Below, one piece after another: positions 1 to 9,351 of a DNA stretch of 64,000 nt. Source of the stretch: an uncultured Methylophaga sp. (GTDB lineage: Bacteria > Pseudomonadota > Gammaproteobacteria > Nitrosococcales > Methylophagaceae); the NCBI GenBank assembly GCA_913055695.1, contig CAJXKF010000001.1:390354-454353 (forward strand). The letters are read 5' to 3'. The number at the start of each line of letters is the position of its first letter. Within the stretch, counting starts at the first letter, position 1. The notes beneath the pieces are model-generated. The model did no database searches, had not been told where the DNA came from, and saw only the letters and a program-made list of their open reading frames with translations. Position numbers and translations under genes: made by a program.

Positions 1-248
1 ATGCGGTCGCCAAGCGGAAAAGTCTGTTTCTTGCCTTTAACTTCCAGTACGGCCTCTGTGCTGTTGGCCGAAATCAGTTTGATCCCTTCCGCTGTGCTTT
101 TACCCACCTTGAGCAGGTGCCGCTCACCATTGACTTCAACCACAGCCTGGTTGGCAAACAGACCGACAACGACGATATCCATTTCTTCAGCCGCTGCCTG
201 GAAACTGTTTAACAGTATAATAAGCGCGGTAAGGCAATATTTAATCAT
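1..248 (-). CDS. Retropepsin-like aspartic protease family protein, N-terminal part (runs off the window)
   Basis: This frame is not in the ORF track because it leaves the window without a stop. The minus strand reads from an ATG at 248 with AGGGA just upstream. The first 20 or so residues (MIKYCLTALIILLNSFQAAA) look like a signal peptide, followed by EEMDIVVVGLFANQAVVEVNGERHLLKVG-type sequence. This resembles the N-terminal extension of periplasmic clan AA (retropepsin-like) proteases seen in gammaproteobacteria. The catalytic D-T/S-G region would lie outside the window, so protease activity is inferred from the family only. It is divergent from mobAB, 27 bases away. Confidence 0.65.
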   Translation of the reverse strand, partial: MIKYCLTALIILLNSFQAAAEEMDIVVVGLFANQAVVEVNGERHLLKVGKSTAEGIKLISANSTEAVLEVKGKKQTFPLGDR

Positions 249-275
249 GATTTTTCCCTATTCAAGCAGGCTTAA

Positions 276-1391
276 ATGAGTGTTCAACCCTATCCTTCCG
301 TGACCGGCGTGATTCTGGCGGGTGGTCTTGCCCGCCGCATGGGCGGCGATGATAAAGGTCTGATTCGCTATCAGGGCCACGCCATGGTTCGTCATGCTGT
401 TAACGCCATGCTGCCCCAGGTCGACACACTTATTATTAACGCTAACCGCAATATTGACCAGTATCAGCAGCTCGGTTATCCCGTGGTCAGCGATTCGATT
501 GAGGGTTTTCATGGTCCGCTGGCCGGCATGCTGACCGCAATGGAAAACACGGATGCTGACTATATTCTGACCGCGCCCTGTGACTCACCTTTTATATCTC
601 CGGCTCTGCGTCAAAGAATGATGGAAACCATGCTGCTAAACGGCAATGAACTGGCAGTAGCGAGTGATGGCGAACGTTTGCAACCGGTGTTCAGTCTCAT
701 CCCTACCCGGCTCAAAGGCGAACTGCGGTCCTTTCTGGAACAGGGTGAACGCAAAATCGACCACTGGCTGATGCAGTACAAACTGGCTGAAGTCGACTTT
801 TCTGATCAGCCTGAGACTTTTGTAAACTTCAATCACCCGGAAGATCTCGAACAGACCAATACAATCAAAGCACCGCTGCCTATGCTCGGCATTGCCGCCT
901 TCAGCGGCACCGGTAAAACGACCTTATTGACCCGTCTGCTGCCGGAACTGAACCAGCGTGGCCTGCGGGTGGCCGTGATCAAGCATGCCCATCATAATTT
1001 TGATATCGACAAGCCGGGCAAGGATAGTTATGAAATCCGTGAGGCCGGCGCACAGCAAATCCTGATTGCTTCATCAAGGATGATGGCTTTGATGGAAAAA
1101 AGTATGACGCCTGGCAATGATCCGCAACTTGCCGGCTTATTACCCAGACTGGATGTGAGCAGACTTGATCTGATACTGGTCGAAGGTTTCAAGCATGAAG
1201 CCATTCCCAAACTGGAACTGCACCGGCCCAGTCTTGGAAAACCGCTGCTTTTCCGGGATGATCCACAGATTATTGCGATTGCCTCGGATGAAGTCATTGC
1301 GGACAGCGATTCGCTACCCGGTCTGGACATCAACAATATCGGGGAAATCGCAGATTTCATCGAACAATTTATGAACACATGGAACGCCTGA
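276..1391 (+). CDS. mobAB: Bifunctional molybdenum cofactor guanylyltransferase MobA / MobB adaptor fusion
   Basis: MobA transfers GMP from GTP to molybdopterin to make the guanine dinucleotide cofactor, and MobB is a GTP-binding helper. Residues about 10-195 are MobA: the nucleotide-binding LAGGLARRMGGDDKG loop, GPLAGM and PCDSPF are all visible. Residues about 203-371 are MobB, with the Walker A loop FSGTGKTTL and VIKHAHH. At 371 residues the protein equals MobA plus MobB, which are separate genes in Escherichia coli. moeA begins three bases after the stop, so the two are probably cotranscribed. The cytoplasmic product would serve molybdo-enzymes of the DMSO reductase family. Fusion of the two domains is directly visible in one uninterrupted frame. 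Confidence 0.93.
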   Translation: MSVQPYPSVTGVILAGGLARRMGGDDKGLIRYQGHAMVRHAVNAMLPQVDTLIINANRNIDQYQQLGYPVVSDSIEGFHGPLAGMLTAMENTDADYILTAPCDSPFISPALRQRMMETMLLNGNELAVASDGERLQPVFSLIPTRLKGELRSFLEQGERKIDHWLMQYKLAEVDFSDQPETFVNFNHPEDLEQTNTIKAPLPMLGIAAFSGTGKTTLLTRLLPELNQRGLRVAVIKHAHHNFDIDKPGKDSYEIREAGAQQILIASSRMMALMEKSMTPGNDPQLAGLLPRLDVSRLDLILVEGFKHEAIPKLELHRPSLGKPLLFRDDPQIIAIASDEVIADSDSLPGLDINNIGEIADFIEQFMNTWNA

Positions 1392-1393
1392 TT

Positions 1394-2653
1394 ATGGCCG
1401 AATTTATTCCCCAACCCAGTTGCGCCGATCCGCAGGATCAACAAAGCCTCAGTGTTGAAGATGCACGCGCTCAGATTGAACAGTTACTGACCCCGGTCAG
1501 CAGCTGGCAGAAACTCGCCCTGCGTGAAGCGCTGGGCCATATCCTGCATGCGCCGGTGATTTCCCCACTGCAGGTGCCGCCCCATAACAACTCAGCCATG
1601 GATGGCTACGCCATTCACAGCCGCGATATGCAGGATGATAGCTATACGCTGAAGCTGGTCGGCACCGCCTTTGCCGGACAGCCCTATCAGGGCAAGGTCA
1701 ATCAAGGCGAATGTGTCCGCATCATGACCGGGGCGATGATGCCGCCGGAATGCGATACCGTGATCATGCAGGAACATGTTGCAGCCAAAGATGATCAGAT
1801 TACCGTTCACGGTCAGCATCAGCCCGGTCAGAATGTGCGGATGGCCGGTGAAGACATTGAACAGGGTCAGACCGTGCTACCAGTGGGCCATCGTATTATG
1901 CCGGCCGATATGGGCCTGATTGCTTCGCTGGGTATCGGTGAAGTCAGGGTCAGACGCAAACTCCGTGTGGCTTTCTTCTCCACCGGTGATGAGCTGCGTT
2001 CCATCGGAGAACCACTGGAAGCCGGACAGATATACGACAGTAACCGCTATACACTCTACGGCATGCTGAAACGGCTTGATGCCGAGGTGCTGGATATGGG
2101 CGTGATTCCGGATGAAAAAGCCGCGCTTAAAAATGCCCTGGCGCAGGCCGCCGCCGAAGCGGATGTGGTCATTACCTCGGGTGGTGTCTCGGTCGGTGAC
2201 GCCGATTATGTAAAAGAAATGCTGGCCGAACTGGGCCAGGTTAATTTCTGGAAAATCGCAATGAAACCGGGTCGTCCGCTGGCTTTTGGTAAAATCGATG
2301 ATGCCCTGTTCTTCGGTCTGCCCGGCAATCCGGTGTCGGTGATGGTGACTTTCTATCAGTTTGTACAGCCGGCTTTGAAAAAAATGGCTGGCGAGAATGT
2401 TCATCCGGTTCCCTTGATGCAGGTGGAAACTGACAGTCGAATCCGCAAACGCCCCGGCCGCTTTGAATTTCAGCGCGGCATTTTATTTGAAGACGATAAC
2501 GGCCAGCTCAAAGTGCAAACCACCGGCCAGCAGGGCTCGGGTATTTTGCGCTCAATGAGCGTCGCCAACTGCTTTATCCTGCTGGATGAAGACTGTGACG
2601 GCATAGAGCCCGGCACCATCGTTACCGTTCAACCCTTTGCAGGTCTGGTTTAA
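1394..2653 (+). CDS. moeA: Molybdopterin molybdenumtransferase MoeA
   Basis: MoeA inserts molybdate into adenylylated molybdopterin in the cytoplasm, the step before MobA. Visible family motifs are NNSAMDGYA near the N-terminus, [21 protein letters not shown] in the MoCF-binding domain and [10 protein letters not shown] use the ATG at 1394 (MAEFIPQ), giving 419 residues, close to the usual 400-410. The ORF track starts at 1379, but that ATG lies inside mobAB and has no good ribosome binding site, whereas GGA precedes 1394 at normal spacing. ttcA follows three bases after the stop. Confidence 0.93.
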   Translation: MAEFIPQPSCADPQDQQSLSVEDARAQIEQLLTPVSSWQKLALREALGHILHAPVISPLQVPPHNNSAMDGYAIHSRDMQDDSYTLKLVGTAFAGQPYQGKVNQGECVRIMTGAMMPPECDTVIMQEHVAAKDDQITVHGQHQPGQNVRMAGEDIEQGQTVLPVGHRIMPADMGLIASLGIGEVRVRRKLRVAFFSTGDELRSIGEPLEAGQIYDSNRYTLYGMLKRLDAEVLDMGVIPDEKAALKNALAQAAAEADVVITSGGVSVGDADYVKEMLAELGQVNFWKIAMKPGRPLAFGKIDDALFFGLPGNPVSVMVTFYQFVQPALKKMAGENVHPVPLMQVETDSRIRKRPGRFEFQRGILFEDDNGQLKVQTTGQQGSGILRSMSVANCFILLDEDCDGIEPGTIVTVQPFAGLV

Positions 2654-2655
2654 TC

Positions 2656-3519
2656 ATGTCTGAAGCACTCGTTAAGCAACAACGCGAATTCAATAAGCTG
2701 CGTAAGCGTCTGCGCCGCAATGTCGGCCAGGCCATAGCCGATTACAATATGATTCAGGATGGCGACAAGGTCATGGTCTGTCTGTCGGGTGGCAAGGACA
2801 GCTACACCATGCTCGATATCCTGATTAATCTGCGTGATCATGCGCCGATTAATTTCGAGCTGATCGCGGTGAATCTGGATCAGAAACAGCCCGGTTTCCC
2901 CGAGCATGTGCTGCCGGAATACCTGTCATCGATTAATGTGCCGTTTCATATCATCGAAAAAGACACTTACAGCATCGTCAAGGAAGTGGTGCCGGAAGGC
3001 AAAACCACCTGTGGTATCTGCTCGCGGCTGCGTCGCGGTTCGCTGTATGGTTATGCCCGCGAAAACGGCATCACCAAAATCGCCCTCGGCCATCACCGCG
3101 ACGATATTATCGAAACCCTGTTTCTGAACATGTTCTACGGCAGCAAAATCAAGGCAATGCCGCCCAAGCTGCTCAGTGATGATAAAAGCAATATCGTGAT
3201 TCGCCCCTTGGCTTATGCCTGCGAAGCTGATATTGCCCGCTATGCCGAAGCGATGCAATTCCCGATTATCCCTTGTAACCTGTGCGGCTCACAGGAAAAC
3301 CTGCAACGCCAGAAAATCAAGGAAATGCTGCAAAGCTGGGAACGCGAAACCCCGGGACGGCTGGAAAATATTTTCCGCAGCATTCAGAACATCTCACCAT
3401 CCCAGCTGGCTGATCTGGATTTATTCAACTTCACTGATCTGGAACAGCAGCGTGAAGATACCGGTGAAGAAAGAAACGCCTTTATGGATGATTTGCAGCA
3501 ACCGGCACTGGCCCGGTAG
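2656..3519 (+). CDS. ttcA: tRNA 2-thiocytidine(32) synthetase TtcA
   Basis: TtcA thiolates cytidine 32 of certain tRNAs using ATP and a [4Fe-4S] cluster. The PP-loop is visible as LSGGKDSYT (around residue 39), and the two cluster-binding CxxC motifs appear as TTCGICSR and [14 protein letters not shown] and FLNMFYG match the family core. The length of 287 residues is in the normal range for gammaproteobacterial TtcA. It follows moeA directly, so it may share a transcript with the molybdenum genes, although the functions are not obviously linked. A long imperfect palindrome lies about 210 bases beyond the stop. Confidence 0.95.
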   Translation: MSEALVKQQREFNKLRKRLRRNVGQAIADYNMIQDGDKVMVCLSGGKDSYTMLDILINLRDHAPINFELIAVNLDQKQPGFPEHVLPEYLSSINVPFHIIEKDTYSIVKEVVPEGKTTCGICSRLRRGSLYGYARENGITKIALGHHRDDIIETLFLNMFYGSKIKAMPPKLLSDDKSNIVIRPLAYACEADIARYAEAMQFPIIPCNLCGSQENLQRQKIKEMLQSWERETPGRLENIFRSIQNISPSQLADLDLFNFTDLEQQREDTGEERNAFMDDLQQPALAR

Positions 3520-3730
3520 AAATTCTAAACCGGTATTTCAAGAGAAAGTTATCACCAGTTAGCCAACGAATTATTCTAACTTGATAGGTTTGCGCGCTAA
3601 GTCATTGAATCTCTGCCGAACAAGTGTAAACCATTGAATTTTATAGTTATTTTTTAAATGGTGAGATTTTAACCATCTATGGGCAGGCTGTTACAGAATA
3701 ATGACTTAGCGATTTTCACAACAGTTAACC

Positions 3731-3765
3731 ACAGAGTTATCCACAGAAAATGTGAGTAACTCTGT
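3731..3765. repeat. 35-base imperfect palindrome with DnaA-box-like motifs
   Basis: The arms ACAGAGTTA (3731-3739) and TAACTCTGT (3757-3765) are perfect reverse complements. Inside them CACA and TGTG pair again around a gaaaa loop, so the whole element can fold as one long hairpin with a two-base internal mismatch. A perfect TTATCCACA (DnaA-box consensus) lies at 3737-3745, with a one-mismatch copy TTAACCACA at 3725-3733. It lies between the convergent ttcA and glyoxalase-fold genes. There is no U-run, so it is not a textbook terminator. The rest of 3520-3791 shows nothing else I recognise. Confidence 0.5.
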
Positions 3766-3791
3766 AAGTCACTGATGAGCCCCGCAAGTGC

Positions 3792-4184
3792 TTATTTTTG
3801 CAGTGGCGGCGGGGTGAAGTCCTCAGCAAATTCCAGCGCATTGCCATCAGGGTCACGGCAGAAAAACGCGGCTCTGCCGGATTTACTGCGAGAAAATTCA
3901 ATGCCCGCTGCTTCCAGACGTTCAGCCAGGGCTTCCAGGTCTTCCACCACCAGTGCAAGGTGGCGATCCCGGCCACCATGGGCGGGACGGCCTTCATTGG
4001 AATCCGGATTCGGCAACTGCATCAGGTGAATCATCTGATCCTCGCCAATATCCAGCCAGGCACCGTCGAAAGGAAAATTCGGCCGGTTAGGATTGAGCGG
4101 CAACTGCAGCACATCACAATAAAACTTGAGTGAACGCGGAACGTCTTCCACCAGGAAACTGGCATGCGCGATAGATTTGATCAT
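3792..4184 (-). CDS. VOC (glyoxalase/bleomycin resistance) superfamily protein
   Basis: A 130-residue protein with the paired beta-alpha-beta-beta-beta fold signature of the vicinal oxygen chelate superfamily: HASFLVEDVPRSLKFYCDVL in the first half, and HLALVVEDLEAL then FFCRDPDGNALEFAE in the second. The usual metal ligands fit His near the start, His of MIHLMQL, His of RHLALV and Glu of ALEFAE. The substrate cannot be read from sequence; lactoylglutathione lyase-like, dioxygenase-like or resistance roles are all possible. The ATG at 4184 (MIKSIAH) is preferred over the GTG at 4211 used by the track, because the family normally begins right before this strand. Confidence 0.8.
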   Translation of the reverse strand: MIKSIAHASFLVEDVPRSLKFYCDVLQLPLNPNRPNFPFDGAWLDIGEDQMIHLMQLPNPDSNEGRPAHGGRDRHLALVVEDLEALAERLEAAGIEFSRSKSGRAAFFCRDPDGNALEFAEDFTPPPLQK

Positions 4185-4282
4185 AATTAACCCGGTTGGT
4201 TTGAAGAACACGCTGACTGCCTATCGAACGACGAGTCAGCAAAAATTCTATTTTAACGTGAAGCCACTGCTGCACCCAAGGT

Positions 4283-5167
4283 TCAGGGCATTTTACCGAG
4301 CCGTGCCATGCCATAGGCAGCAATAAAAATCAGGGCACCGCCCATCCATTCCATGCCACTCATGCTCTCTTCGGTCAACAGCCAGGCCGAAACCGCCGCG
4401 ACCAAGAGTTCAAAGAGCATTAGAATCGCGGCCCGAAATACCGCAATTCTGGCCAGACCATACAGCACCGCAATCGTCATCGAGACAAAGACCAGGCCGC
4501 CCAATATCGCGACCAGCAGCCAGATATTCACTGTCACTTGCGGCAGCGATGCCTGCTGCAGAAACAGCACGACTAGGGCCACTATAACCACGCCCCAGTA
4601 GACAGCAAAGGTTTTGATTTCCATCGGCACCGGCGCAAGCTTGCGGCTGAGCACATTATTCACCGAGAACATAAAGCTGGCGAATAAAGCCAGCCAGTCA
4701 GCCAGCCCGTGCGGCCAGGGAAAACCGATTTCCGGATGCCAGAGCATCATAAAGGTACCGGACATCGCGATCAGGATCATCACCATAGCCGGACGTGATA
4801 TACGTTCTCCCAGCCACCAGTGCCCAAGCAGCACCGACCACAGCGGCGACAGGTAAAACAGTAGCATCACCCGCACCACTTCACCTTCAATCAGCGCCAC
4901 CAGAAAAGCCAGATTGGTGAGACCCGCTGCCAGCGCCAAAGCCCACAATGTCGGCGGCCACTGATGCGCTATGCGCTTTCTGACCCAGAGCAATTGCGCG
5001 GTGGCGACCACGGCCGCGGCGAGATAGGCAATCATCGTGGTCCACACCACCGGCATGCCGGCCTGCTCCAGCAACCGCATGGGATACCAGATAAGCCCCC
5101 ACATCGCGGCAGAAAACAAAATGGCGCTGACGGCCAGGGAATATTCTTTATTGCTTGATGACATCAT
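4283..5167 (-). CDS. DMT superfamily (EamA) membrane transporter
   Basis: A 294-residue integral membrane protein with two repeats of about five hydrophobic helices, the layout of EamA-domain metabolite exporters. Hydrophobic stretches start near residue 9 (LAVSAILFSAAMWGLIWYP) and continue to the C-terminal WMGGALIFIAAYG. The conserved late EamA region, with FRAAILMLFELLVAAVSAWLL and a following Glu-rich turn, is visible. The substrate is unknown; members export amino acids, purines or drugs. AAGGTGG lies just before two adjacent ATG codons, so the start is 5167 or 5164. It is transcribed divergently from dapC. Confidence 0.85.
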   Translation of the reverse strand: MMSSSNKEYSLAVSAILFSAAMWGLIWYPMRLLEQAGMPVVWTTMIAYLAAAVVATAQLLWVRKRIAHQWPPTLWALALAAGLTNLAFLVALIEGEVVRVMLLFYLSPLWSVLLGHWWLGERISRPAMVMILIAMSGTFMMLWHPEIGFPWPHGLADWLALFASFMFSVNNVLSRKLAPVPMEIKTFAVYWGVVIVALVVLFLQQASLPQVTVNIWLLVAILGGLVFVSMTIAVLYGLARIAVFRAAILMLFELLVAAVSAWLLTEESMSGMEWMGGALIFIAAYGMARLGKMP

Positions 5168-5203
5168 GGTGCCACCTTATACCACGTCAAGCGGCTAACC
5201 CGT

Positions 5204-5209
5204 TATAAT
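5204..5209 (+). promoter_or_regulatory. Candidate -10 box upstream of dapC
   Basis: A perfect TATAAT lies 30 bases before the dapC start in the short gap between the divergent EamA gene and dapC. No good -35 hexamer is seen at 16-18 bases upstream, so the promoter assignment rests on the -10 box and its position only. Confidence 0.35.
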
Positions 5210-5239
5210 GGTCTGATTTTTCATTCACCTCTGGTCCTT

Positions 5240-6436
5240 ATGAATCCGGAACTGGCAAAACTGCATCCCTATCCTTTTGAAAAACTGGCGCAGCTGAAAC
5301 AAGGCTGTCACCCGCCGGAAGACCTGCCGCCTATTGCGCTGTCTATCGGTGAACCCAAGCATCCGACGCCGGGCTTTATTACCGAAGCCGTCATCACTCA
5401 CCTGCATGGCCTGTCGAGCTATCCGACCACAGCAGGCAGCAATGAACTGCGACACGCGATTGCGAGCTGGCTGGATAAGCGGTTTCAGCTCGATGGTCAT
5501 ATCAATTCAACGACCCAGGTTTTACCGGTCAACGGCACCCGTGAGGCCCTGTTTGCCTTTGCCCAGGCCGTCATTGATCGCAGCCAGAAGCCGCTGGTCG
5601 TGATGCCCAACCCTTTCTATCAGATTTATGAAGGGGCGGCGATACTGGCCGGCGCCGAGCCGTTTTATCTGAATTGTCATGCCGATAAGGGCTTTATTCC
5701 GGATTTTGACAGTGTCAGTGAAGAGACCTGGCAGCGCTGCCAACTGTTGTATATCTGCAGCCCGGGGAATCCCACCGGTGCCGTCATTGATGAAGCCACG
5801 CTGCAGCATCTGATTGAACTGGCCCATCAGCATGATTTTGTCATTGCCGCCGATGAGTGCTATTCGGAAATCTATCACGATGAGGACCAGCCTCCTGTGG
5901 GCCTGCTGCAGGCCGCCTACAGCGGCGGTTATACCGATATGAGCCGCTGCGTGGTATTTCATAGTCTGTCCAAACGTTCCAATGCGCCCGGCCTTCGCAG
6001 TGGCTTTGTGGCGGGCGATGCCGCCATCCTCAAACAGTTCCTGCGTTACCGGACCTATCATGGCTGTTCCATGCCGCCGGCCACGCAGGCAGCCTCGATT
6101 TCAGCCTGGAATGATGAAGACCATGTCGCGCACAATCGCGAGCTCTACCGCGAAAAGTTCGAGGCGGTGTTAGACATCTTGTCAACGGTGATGAATGTCA
6201 CGCTGCCCGAAGCCGGTTTTTACCTGTGGGCGGAAACCCCGGTGGCTGATACCGAATTTGCCCGCCAGCTGTATGAACAGCAGAATGTCACCGTTTTGCC
6301 GGGCAGTTATCTGGGTCGTGATACGGCCGAAGGCAATCCGGGTGCCAATCGCGTGCGCATGGCCTTGGTGGCCCCGCTGGAAGAATGTATTGAGGCTGCC
6401 CATCGCATCCGCAGCCTCGTCGAACACTTAAATTAA
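5240..6436 (+). CDS. dapC: Succinyldiaminopimelate transaminase DapC
   Basis: A PLP-dependent class I/II aminotransferase of 398 residues that converts N-succinyl-2-amino-6-ketopimelate to N-succinyl-LL-diaminopimelate, using glutamate, in the lysine and peptidoglycan pathway. Visible signatures are [36 protein letters not shown] and the PLP lysine in [15 protein letters not shown]. The N-terminal [16 protein letters not shown] is characteristic of the dedicated proteobacterial DapC type, in contrast to ArgD, which does the job in E. coli. dapD follows 16 bases later and dapE is nearby, which supports the assignment. Confidence 0.92.
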   Translation: MNPELAKLHPYPFEKLAQLKQGCHPPEDLPPIALSIGEPKHPTPGFITEAVITHLHGLSSYPTTAGSNELRHAIASWLDKRFQLDGHINSTTQVLPVNGTREALFAFAQAVIDRSQKPLVVMPNPFYQIYEGAAILAGAEPFYLNCHADKGFIPDFDSVSEETWQRCQLLYICSPGNPTGAVIDEATLQHLIELAHQHDFVIAADECYSEIYHDEDQPPVGLLQAAYSGGYTDMSRCVVFHSLSKRSNAPGLRSGFVAGDAAILKQFLRYRTYHGCSMPPATQAASISAWNDEDHVAHNRELYREKFEAVLDILSTVMNVTLPEAGFYLWAETPVADTEFARQLYEQQNVTVLPGSYLGRDTAEGNPGANRVRMALVAPLEECIEAAHRIRSLVEHLN

Positions 6437-6452
6437 ATCAATGGAGAACCTC

Positions 6453-7274
6453 ATGAGCGATATTCAGAATATTATCGAAGAAGCGTTTGAGCGCCGTGCT
6501 GAAATCAACCCGTCCAATGCTGACAGCGATGTCCGCAATGCCGTTAATGAAGCGCTGGCGATGCTGGATAACGGCAGTGCCCGTGTCGCTGAAAAGCAAA
6601 ACGGTGACTGGGTCGTGAATCAGTGGCTGAAAAAAGCGGTATTGCTGTCTTTCCGTCTTAACGACAACCGTCCGATGGCCGGTGGTGAAACCCAGTACTT
6701 CGATAAAGTCGAACCGAAATTTGCCAGTTTCTCTGAAGATGATTTCAATAAAGCCGGTGTCCGTGTGGTACCGCCTGCCGCTGTGCGTCGTGGCTCCTAT
6801 ATCGCGCCGGGCGTAGTACTGATGCCGTCTTATGTGAATATAGGGGCTTACGTTGATTCCGGCACCATGGTCGATACCTGGGCCACTGTCGGTAGCTGCG
6901 CGCAAATCGGTAAAAACGTGCATCTGTCCGGTGGCGTCGGTATCGGCGGCGTACTGGAACCACTGCAAGCAGGCCCAACCATTATCGAGGATAACTGCTT
7001 TATCGGTGCTCGCTCTGAAGTCGTGGAAGGTGTCGTTGTCGAAGAAGGCTCGGTCATCTCGATGGGCGTTTATATCGGTCAGAGCACCAAAATTTTCAAC
7101 CGTATGACCGGTGAAATCACCTATGGCCGCATCCCTGCCGGTTCAGTTGTGGTCTCGGGTAACCTGCCATCCAAAGACGGCAGCTACAGCCTTTACTGCG
7201 CGGTTATCGTCAAGCAGGTGGATGAGAAAACCCGTGGCAAAGTCGGTATCAACGAACTGCTGCGTGATATTTAA
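6453..7274 (+). CDS. dapD: 2,3,4,5-tetrahydropyridine-2,6-dicarboxylate N-succinyltransferase DapD
   Basis: DapD transfers succinyl from succinyl-CoA to tetrahydrodipicolinate, one step before DapC. The protein is a left-handed beta-helix acyltransferase: hexapeptide repeats are clear through [22 protein letters not shown] and [20 protein letters not shown]-like segments. The motif FRLNDNRPM and the ending [15 protein letters not shown] are typical. I start at 6453 (MSDIQNI), with GGAG nine bases upstream, giving 273 residues against 274 in E. coli. The track start at 6441 is within the ribosome binding site region. It lies in a dapC-dapD-(ArsC-like)-dapE cluster. Confidence 0.96.
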   Translation: MSDIQNIIEEAFERRAEINPSNADSDVRNAVNEALAMLDNGSARVAEKQNGDWVVNQWLKKAVLLSFRLNDNRPMAGGETQYFDKVEPKFASFSEDDFNKAGVRVVPPAAVRRGSYIAPGVVLMPSYVNIGAYVDSGTMVDTWATVGSCAQIGKNVHLSGGVGIGGVLEPLQAGPTIIEDNCFIGARSEVVEGVVVEEGSVISMGVYIGQSTKIFNRMTGEITYGRIPAGSVVVSGNLPSKDGSYSLYCAVIVKQVDEKTRGKVGINELLRDI

Positions 7275-7285
7275 TAAAGACAAGC

Positions 7286-7354
7286 TCCGCAGATTTCGCC
7301 GATAAACGCAGATTATTGACACTATAATCTATGAAAACCGGCGCTATCTGCGGA
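7286..7354. repeat. Intergenic inverted repeat with cgcagat motifs
   Basis: Between dapD and the ArsC-like gene, TCCGCAGAT (7286-7294) and ATCTGCGGA (7346-7354) form perfect 9-base inverted arms about 50 bases apart, with a further ACGCAGATTA in between. The repeated CGCAGAT words look like a remnant of a dispersed intergenic repeat. TATAAT at 7323-7328 lies inside it. No protein is encoded here. Confidence 0.35.
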
Positions 7355-7411
7355 TAAATATTTTCTCGTTTTCATTCAAGACCATGGCCAGACAGGAGTT
7401 TCAAGCTAGGC

Positions 7412-8889
<1,478 letters not shown>

Positions 8890-8897
8890 CTTAAATC

Positions 8898-9188
8898 GTG
8901 TTTAAACGGCATCTCAATCGACATTATCTACTGGCATTGGCAGCCATCGTGCTGCTATTGCAGTCGTTTGCCGTCTGGCACGATGCCGAGCATCCCTTCC
9001 ACACTGCTGAAGTCCAGTGTGAGCGCTTAAATGCTATCAATCACCTGCCTGTTGCAGATATATCGCCGGAAATGGCGGTCACTTTGCAATCGGCGATCAT
9101 TGTTTCTGAATCACCTGCTTACAGGCTGCAACTGCCGGCGACAAGTCGCCAACAACACGCTATCCGCGCCCCACCTGTTTTTTCCTGA
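8898..9188 (+). CDS. Small predicted secreted or membrane-anchored protein upstream of the zinc receptor
   Basis: A 96-residue frame starting with GTG nine bases after dapE. Residues about 10-27 (YLLALAAIVLLLQSFAVW) form one hydrophobic segment that could be a signal peptide or anchor. A short region rich in possible metal ligands follows: HDAEHPFH then a Cys in VQCERL. I do not recognise the family with confidence; it resembles small proteins found before TonB receptors or metal transporters. Position suggests a link with the ZnuD-like receptor that follows. No clear ribosome binding site precedes the GTG, which lowers confidence in the exact start. Confidence 0.55.
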   Translation: MFKRHLNRHYLLALAAIVLLLQSFAVWHDAEHPFHTAEVQCERLNAINHLPVADISPEMAVTLQSAIIVSESPAYRLQLPATSRQQHAIRAPPVFS

Positions 9189-9214
9189 AACACACAATCC
9201 GCTTTTTAAGATTC

Positions 9215-9242
9215 TGATTGCCTGCCCTAAGCATGGCAATCA
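9215..9242. promoter_or_regulatory. Palindrome upstream of the zinc receptor gene, candidate operator
   Basis: TGATTGCC (9215-9222) and GGCAATCA (9235-9242) are perfect 8-base inverted arms around a 12-base centre that itself starts TGC and ends near GCA. It lies about 110 bases before the receptor start. A zinc-responsive regulator such as Zur would be expected to control such a receptor, but this sequence does not match the enterobacterial Zur consensus that I know. A hairpin in the transcript is the alternative. Confidence 0.35.
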
Positions 9243-9351
9243 TCCCGTCTGTGTAAGCATTGCTGTTCATGGTTGCTTTATTTGCTGCAATTTTTGCTGC
9301 GCAAGGCCATGTCTCTGCCGACCAGTCGGGATCGTGTTAAAGGAAAAAAAC

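Noticed and set aside
1-279. Plus-strand ORF of 92 residues at the window start
   Set aside because: It is the shadow of the minus-strand protease gene, which has a signal peptide and ribosome binding site; the plus frame is Ser/Thr-rich with no family resemblance.
3520-3791. Possible replication origin, because of the DnaA boxes
   Set aside because: Only two box-like motifs, no dnaA/dnaN/gyrB or gidA neighbours and no long AT-rich unwinding repeats; kept only as a palindrome.
7316-7328. TTGACA followed by TATAAT upstream of the ArsC-like gene
   Set aside because: The hexamers are separated by one base, so they cannot be the -35 and -10 of the same promoter; only the TATAAT could be used.
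9031-9351. N-terminal 107 residues of the 819-residue track ORF
   Set aside because: They overlap the small secreted protein in another frame and precede the true signal peptide of the receptor at 9352.
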